Shown here piece by piece: positions 57,842 through 64,000 of a DNA stretch of 64,000 nucleotides. The notes under the pieces were generated by a model, which made no database searches, was not told where the DNA came from, and saw only the letters and a list, made by a program, of their open reading frames with translations. This stretch comes from Cryptomeria japonica (lineage: Eukaryota > Streptophyta > Pinopsida > Cupressales > Cupressaceae), in the NCBI RefSeq assembly GCF_030272615.1, contig NC_081412.1, positions 26,628,501 to 26,692,500 of the forward strand, in the 5' to 3' direction. A program made the translations under genes and the position numbers. Each line of letters starts with the position of its first letter. Position 1 is the first letter of the stretch.

Positions 57842-59421
57842 CTATGAAATAGTTATAGCTAAGGTCCAAACTAAGGAGAGATGTGCAATTTCCCAGTTCA
57901 TTTGATATGGGTCCAGTAAAATTGTTTCTACCCAAATATAAATTTTCCAAAGATTTGAGTTGTCCTATGTCCTTTAGAATAGTCCCTGTCAAATTCAAAG
58001 GTGTATAATTCAAGTCAACTACCAAGAGAAGGGATAAAATATTTTAGTTTCAAAGAAAAGACATGAGAGTAGCATACCTCTGAAATAGTTAGAGCTAAGG
58101 TCCAAAATAAGGAGAGATGTGCAATTTCCTAGTTCACTCGGTATGAGTCTAGTAAAATGGTTTCCACTAAAATATAAATTTTCCAAAGATATGAGTTGTC
58201 CTATACACTTTGGAATAGTCCCTGTCAAATTCAAAGATGTTTAATACAAATCAATTACTAAGAGAGGGAATAAAATAGGATATCATGTTTCCTTCAAAAT
58301 AAATGCATGAGAGTAACACACCTTTAAGATGGTCATTATTAAGGACCAAATTAAGGATAGAAGTGAAATCTCCTAGTTCATGTGGTATAGGTCCAATTAA
58401 ACTATTCATAGCTAGATATATTAGTTCAAAGAATTTGAGCTTTACTATCACCTTGGGAATTGCACAAATTAAAGTAGCTTAGTTCAAAACAATTACTAAT
58501 AAGAGGATTGGAAGCAATTAGCATGCTAGATTCAAAGTAAGAGCATGAGAGTAGCATACTAGTGAAATAGTTAGAGCTAAGGTCCAAAATAAGGAGAGAT
58601 GTGCAATTTCCTAGTTCATTTGATATGGGTCCAGTAAAATTGTTTCTACCCAAATATATATTTTCCAAAGATTTTAGTTGTCCTATGTCCTTTGGAATAG
58701 TCCCTATCAAATTCAAAGATGTATAATTCAAGTCAACTACTACGAGAAGGGATAAAATATTCTAGTTTCAAAGAAAAGACATGAGAGTAGCATACTTGTG
58801 AAATAGTTAGAGCTAAGGTCCAAAATAAGGAGAGATGTGCAATTTCCTAGTTCACCCGGTATGGGTCTAGTAAAATGGTTTCCACCAAAATATAAATTTT
58901 CCAAAGATATGAGTTGTCCTATACACTTTGGAATAGTCCCTATCAAATTCAAAGATGTTTAATTCAAATCAATTACTAAGAGAGGGAATAAAATAAGATA
59001 TCATTTTTCCTTCAAAAAAAATGCATGAGAGTAACACACCTTTAAGATGGTCATTATTAAGGACCAAATTAAGGATAGAAGTGAAATCTCCTAGTTCATG
59101 TGGTATAGGTCCAATTAAACTATTCATATCTAGATAAATTAGTTCAAAGAATTTGAGCTTTACTATCACCTTGGGAATTGCACATATCAAAGTAGCATAG
59201 TTTAAAACAATTACTAATAAGAAGATTGGAAGCGATTAGCATGCTAGATTCAAACTAAGAGCATGAGAGTAGCATACCTGTGAAATAGTTAGAGCAAAGG
59301 TCCAAAATAAGGAGAGATGTGCAATTTCCTAGTTCATCCGATATGGGTCCAGTAAAATTGTTTCTACCCAGATATAAATTTTCCAAAGATTTGAGTTATC
59401 CAATGTCCTTTAGAATAGTCC
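57842..59421 (-). repeat. 718-bp tandem duplication of LRR exon triplets
   Basis: Exon starts at 57842/58560/59278, 58078/58796 and 58322/59040 are each exactly 718 bases apart, introns included. The same triplet has been duplicated at least twice, with very few differences between copies. Confidence 0.92.
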
Positions 59422-60979
59422 CTGAAAAATTCAATCATGTATAATTCAAGTCAATTACTCAGAGATGGGATAAATTAAGATATCATGTTTCCTTTTAAAA
59501 AAATGCATGAGAGTAACACACCTTTAATATAGTCATTATTAAGGACTAAAATAAGGATAGAAGTGCAATCTCCTAATTCATGTGGTATAGGCCCAGTTAA
59601 ATTATTCATATCGAAATATATTAGTTCAAAGAATTTGAGATTTCTTTATCACCTTTGGAATTGCTCACAGCAAAGTAACATAATTCAAAACAATTCCTAA
59701 TAAAAGGAATGGAAGCGATTAACATGCTAGATTCAAAGTAAGAACATGAGAGTAAGACACTACCTGTGAAACAGTTATGACTAAAGTCCAAAGCAAGGAG
59801 AGATGTACAATTTCCTAATTCATTTGGTATTAATTTAGTGAAATTATTTTTATCCAAATACAAATTTTCCAAATGATTGAGTTGTCCTAGAGCCTTTGGA
59901 ATAGTCCCTGCCAAATTCAATGATGTTTAAATCAAGTCAAATACTAAAAATAGGGATAAAATAAAATAGTTTGTTGTCTTCAAAGTGATACATGAGATTA
60001 ACGTACCTTCCAAATAATTATGGCTGAGGACCACATTAACAAGAGAAATGCAATCTCTCAATTCAACTGGTATAGGTCCAGTTAAATTATTCAAATTTAA
60101 ATATAATCTTTCCAATGATTTGAGCTGTCCTATGGCCTTTGGGATTGTCCCTGTCAAATTAACATAATTCAAAACAACTATTGATCTAGGAGGGATAGAA
60201 GCATTTGATGTGTTGCTCTACAAGTAAAGGCATGATAGTAGCGTACCTCTGAGATAGTTGGAAGAAAGGTCCAAATCAAGTAGAGACGTGCAGTTTCCTA
60301 GAGAATTTGGAATGCTTCCACTCAGACGATTGGAGGGTAAGCCGAGATACTCTAACTTCCCCAAACCACCCAGTTCAGCAGGTATGTTCCCCGTCAAGTT
60401 ATTGTTAGAAAGATCAATCCACTGAAGCTGCGAGCAATTGGCAAGAGATTTGGGGATGGAACCTTCTAGTCCATTATATGTAAGGTCAACTTTTCTCAGC
60501 GCTTTCAGCTGGCCAATCTGAGGTGAAATCCTTCCCATGAAAGAATTGTTGGAGAGATTTAAAGTGTGTAACAAGGATAGATCTCCTATAGATGGAGAAA
60601 TGGTACCTATCAATCCCAATTCAGGGAGAATTATGGCTACCACTCTGTTGGTATGTTTTCTGCACCAAACACCGCTCCAGAGGCACACGTTTTCTGAATT
60701 GGTTGAATTCCAGTTGGAGATCGATCGCATGGGATCGGCTATAAGGCCATCTTTGAATGCTAGCAGAGCTTCAACATCCCTCTGCTCATGATCAACTTTG
60801 TGTAGCATCATATCATCTTTTGCAATAGAAAACCTTCCTTCTGTCTGGGGGTGATGTAAAGCAAAGACATCATAAGGAGACTAGGAAGAGTTAACATTCT
60901 GTATTGCGGTGGCGGTGGTTAATGCGAATACTACGGCCAGACGTAAGCAAAGAATTGAGATCATCATACCTCCCTCCAT
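57842..60979 (-). pseudogene. LRR receptor-like gene, extracellular part only, modular 144-bp exons
   Basis: Start ATG on the minus strand at 60979, with a signal peptide (ISILCLRLAVVFALTTATA). A TAG stop follows at 60881-60883, before the LRR N-terminal cap (ALLAFKDGLIADPMRSISNW, then CLWSGVWC). Exon 1 (60247-60979) carries five to six LRRs of the plant type (LxxLxLxxNxLxGxIPxxLG). Ten further LRR exons follow at 60007-60150, 59764-59907, 59522-59666, 59278-59421, 59040-59183, 58796-58939, 58560-58703, 58322-58465, 58078-58221 and 57842-57985. Nearly all are exactly 144 bp and phase 1, so each adds two 24-residue repeats. The usual role of such proteins is surface perception, with a membrane segment and often a Ser/Thr kinase after the LRRs. 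Neither is present, because the sequence is replaced by element B beyond 57800. The stop codon and several damaged splice sites argue for a pseudogene. Confidence 0.82.
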
Positions 60980-63007
60980 TTCTGAAACAAACCTTCGAAC
61001 ACAAATCACTGTTGAACATTAAAAAATAGGGTTTGAGTAGTGGGATCTGGAAAACTATAGAAGGAAGAAATTTAGGGTAAAGTCATCGTCAAACTGCCGT
61101 GTCTTACTAAAAATTTTACGTATTTTTGGCTGCAGCAAAGACCCAGACTTATATGAAAGCACGACGTTGTGCTTTCATACCTGAAACAGAAATTTACACT
61201 TATGTTCTCTTGACTGGAGGCCAAGGAAAGCTTACTCTTAGTAGGGAAGTTGTGAAAATTTCAAAAAAAACGAGGTGTTTCAGAGAAATTAAGATGGTCA
61301 AAGAAAGCCGCAGCAGGATCGAACTAATTTATTAGACTAAACAAGATATTCAAATTTATTAGATCATTCGTCTCCTACCCTAAAACTAATGCTTCAACCG
61401 TCGTTATCCACGGTCTTATTTGAATAGCTGTCATGTTTTTTTCTAGATTTCTTAAAATTGATGGGAACGAGAATTTTTATGTTCAAATTTCTTCAGTCAA
61501 AGATTGAAAGATAGCCACTCCTTTCAATAAATGATGAGAGTTTTGTTGTTAAAGAGTCAAATAAATGAAAAATAAGAAAAGGTCAGATCATCAAGTGTTA
61601 AGACACATTCTAGATAAATTGTGGGTCCAACTATTTTTAAATCAAGTGAATTATAACATTATCAGAAGTAGAAGTATGGTTAATCGTGTAATGATTATTC
61701 ATGGATATTGCACAAGTCCTAAATTTGATGGTTGTCTTAGCCGAGTAACAAGTGGTTATGTTCATGTGTGATCAAATTTTGTTAGGTCTAGAATTTTGGT
61801 TATTAAATAATAAATATTTTAATGTATGATATATCATGAAGTATGATATGAAATGTTGATAGGCGTAGTACACAAGTATATAAGTTTTAAATGAATTAGG
61901 CTTGAGACGATTTCATTATATTATGTTGTAATTAATGTCTTGGAGAATATAATTTCATGAAAATATAAAGTTTTTGTTTATATTTTGTCTTACTTTTTCA
62001 TATTTATGATATAATTTGTCTCTTGCTATTCATACTTTTCAAGGATTTGGAGAGTATTCCAATTGATTCTTTTTCACATGTCTTTGTTTTCTCACTTCTT
62101 TACTGCCACTACTTCAAATTAATATAACATTTACTTTGAAGAAAGTCAATTTTCTATCTCTTGCCTCTATCTCAATTTAATCTTAAAATTTTCAGCTCCA
62201 CCATATTTAGCCAAAGCTATAGGTAATCATATTCAACAGTCCAATGCATGTGTTGATGGGTTTGATGCATACATGTAGATTGCAAGTGAAGTAATTTTGA
62301 TATTTTTTGTTTTGTTATGGTGCAAATTAAGTCTTGGAAGAGATCTCATTCTATGTAGAGTGAAACAATGTGAGCTCTTGGTTTATTTTAAGTTATATTT
62401 CTATTTACGTTTATTTATGTTTTTTTGTCACCATTTTTAATAATTTTGATACAATTGTCCATTTAAGTTTAAGTTCCTAATTTCTAAGGATTTATTAGAA
62501 TAATCACAATTGTGTCCTCTATTTAAAAGAATTTTTTAGAGTATTTTCAATCATTTCCTTTTTTCATCCTCTTGTTATCTCATTGTTCTACTTATAATTC
62601 TTGAAAATAAGATAATAAGTATCTTGAAGCAAAATGTGATGGCACATAAGAGCATAGAAAAAATGAATATATTTATGAATTTTTTTTTCAAAAATATTAG
62701 ATATAGGACTAATTTTGGTCTTTTAGTAGTTGGGAAGAAGTTCATCTTAAGATAAAAAAAATTACTTTCCCTTCATGAGAGATTTGTCAAAAATGACTTA
62801 CAACTATTGCTAAGCTAAGCACTCTTGGTGAAGCAATTAGAGTGGGAAATGAAGGGATTGGGCATGGGGAAAGAAAATGATAGATAGTACCAACAAAGGA
62901 ATCGGTGTGGAGGGCCCAATTATATAAATAATAAGTGATCAATGTCATCCAAAGAAAAAGCATGTGGGAAGCCTTGAATTGCTACTTAACATGTGATCTT
63001 TTATTTT
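60980..63007. other. Upstream region of the LRR gene and intergenic sequence
   Basis: No supported gene. The first 150 bases would hold the LRR promoter/5' UTR, but no clear TATA position can be fixed. A 69-codon frame at 61126 has no recognisable domain. The rest is AT-rich. Confidence 0.45.
61152..61179. repeat. Small perfect hairpin
   Basis: TATGAAAGCAC and GTGCTTTCATA are exact inverse complements around GACGTT. Too short to assign a role. Confidence 0.7.
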
Positions 63008-63216
63008 CAATGTCATTCTCTTCTACTATACCCATACAACACTTCCAACTCTCCTATACCCATCAACTTGTATTTTGTATCCACTCCATTATGTCTACCT
63101 CTTCACTATACTACACCTATAACTATTCAATGTCATTCTCTTCTACTCCACCCATACAAAACTTCCAACTCTTCCATACCCATCAACTTGTATTGCATAT
63201 CCACTTTATTATGGTA
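63008..63216. repeat. 121-bp tandem duplication
   Basis: CAATGTCATTCTCTTCTACT...CCATCAACTTGTATT occurs at 63008 and 63129 with a few differences. Frames across both copies are repeat-driven. Confidence 0.9.
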
Positions 63217-64000
63217 ATAATTTAGAAAATAACTCTTCGTGTCCATTTGATAAAATTTGCATCAATGGGTTGCAATTATAGAAAGGATAAGTTGGATGGA
63301 ATTCATTTTAGTATATAGTGCGAATTTCATAAAGTATTCAGTCCCAAGAACTTGAGAGAGTTATTTGGCACACAAGAGAGCCTTATGAATGTGTAACAAA
63401 GTTTGTTTGATAGGTATGACTGCATTAAACAAGTTTCCTTCCCTTAGAAAGGTGAACTAAATCTTAAGTATGGTTCCTCTCTAAGTAACTAAACTCTTTT
63501 TGTATAGTAGCATACCAATCAAGAAAAAATTTCATTCTACTATGGTTCATTTTAAGTTATAATTTTAAGTACTTATTTTTCATTCTACAACTTAAATCTA
63601 CCATGAATTGTGGGGAATTATGTGGTGTAATTCAATAAATTTAGACGACAAAACTACTCAAATGTATGTTGATATATTCTCCCTTACTACCTATTCATAC
63701 AATAATAACAAAATTTCCTTGATTGCTTCTTTAGAAATCCTTTGAATTCCATATATGACTCAAAAAATTTAGACTTTATTTGAGTAATACACAAAGGTTT
63801 ACCTAGAAATATTATTAATTATTTATCAAATTTTGATTTCCAATTGACTTTTCTCAAAATCCTTTGTAGAAAAGACAGTGCAATTCTATAATGGTTTGTC
63901 AGCTTTTGCCTCAAGTTCTAAAACTAGGTTTTTGACTTCTAGTTCAATTTTCACCTAGTTCTCCAATAAGGCGAGTCAAGGTTTGGTTTTTAGCAAGGTA
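63217..64000. other. AT-rich intergenic sequence, nothing recognised
   Basis: No frame, repeat or element boundary could be supported up to the end of the window. Confidence 0.45.

Noticed and set aside
57842-60979. Kinase or transmembrane segment for the LRR gene
   Set aside because: None is present; the sequence beyond 57842 is an LRR intron remnant followed by transposase-derived DNA.
1-64000. tRNA or rRNA genes
   Set aside because: No cloverleaf with A and B box sequence or rRNA-like segment was seen. The TGGTATCA words are retroelement primer sites.

Overview
The window looks like nuclear DNA of a seed plant with a large, repeat-rich genome. A gymnosperm such as a conifer is plausible but not proven. 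The evidence is AT-rich sequence, plant-type LINE, Ty1/copia and Ty3/gypsy remnants, GT-AG introns, and one plant LRR receptor-like gene. I see no rRNA, tRNA, CRISPR array or bacterial operon. Almost every protein-coding stretch carries stops or frameshifts.

Layout. 1-2740: 5'-truncated L1-type LINE on the minus strand (reverse transcriptase, zinc-binding region, RNase H). 3400-4190: decayed LINE ORF1-like domain. 4.2-14.4 kb: mostly intergenic, with microsatellites, a perfect 35-bp inverted repeat at 8143-8252 and a duplicated AT-rich block at 9.15-10.4 kb. 14594-47586: a nest of three mobile elements. The outermost is a double non-autonomous gag-only LTR element (LTR-gag/PR-LTR-gag/PR-LTR) bounded by CATGG target duplications. 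Its third LTR is split by a giant DNA transposon, 'element A' (22928-46703; CTTA duplication, GGGT... terminal inverted repeats). Element A is itself split by a large non-coding LTR element (LARD-like, 35841-46226, minus strand). 48345-50247: Ty1/copia 3' fragment on the minus strand, cut by 'element B' (50248-about 57800), a second inverted copy of the giant transposon. 57842-60979: LRR gene on the minus strand, cut off at element B. 61-64 kb: intergenic.

The most interesting system is the giant DNA transposon. Combining copies A and B, it has: near-identical outer termini; subterminal palindromes built on GGATATCC; at the left end a 2.8-kb strand-symmetric satellite flanked by facing GA and CT tracts; a DDE transposase gene (27891-30794, about 967 codons); a 358-bp tandem array between two convergent genes; and a second, six-exon gene of unknown function (complete but damaged in B at 51117-53030, last four exons in A at 35167-35737). 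The transposase resembles a family I associate with multicopy uncharacterised proteins of animals. Without the nested LARD, element A is about 13.4 kb, and about 15 kb allowing for sequence that B retains and A lost.

Order of events read from the nesting: host repeat, then the gag-only LTR doublet, then giant transposon A into LTR3, then the LARD into A, then a deletion that removed part of the LARD 3' LTR and the first two exons of the second gene.
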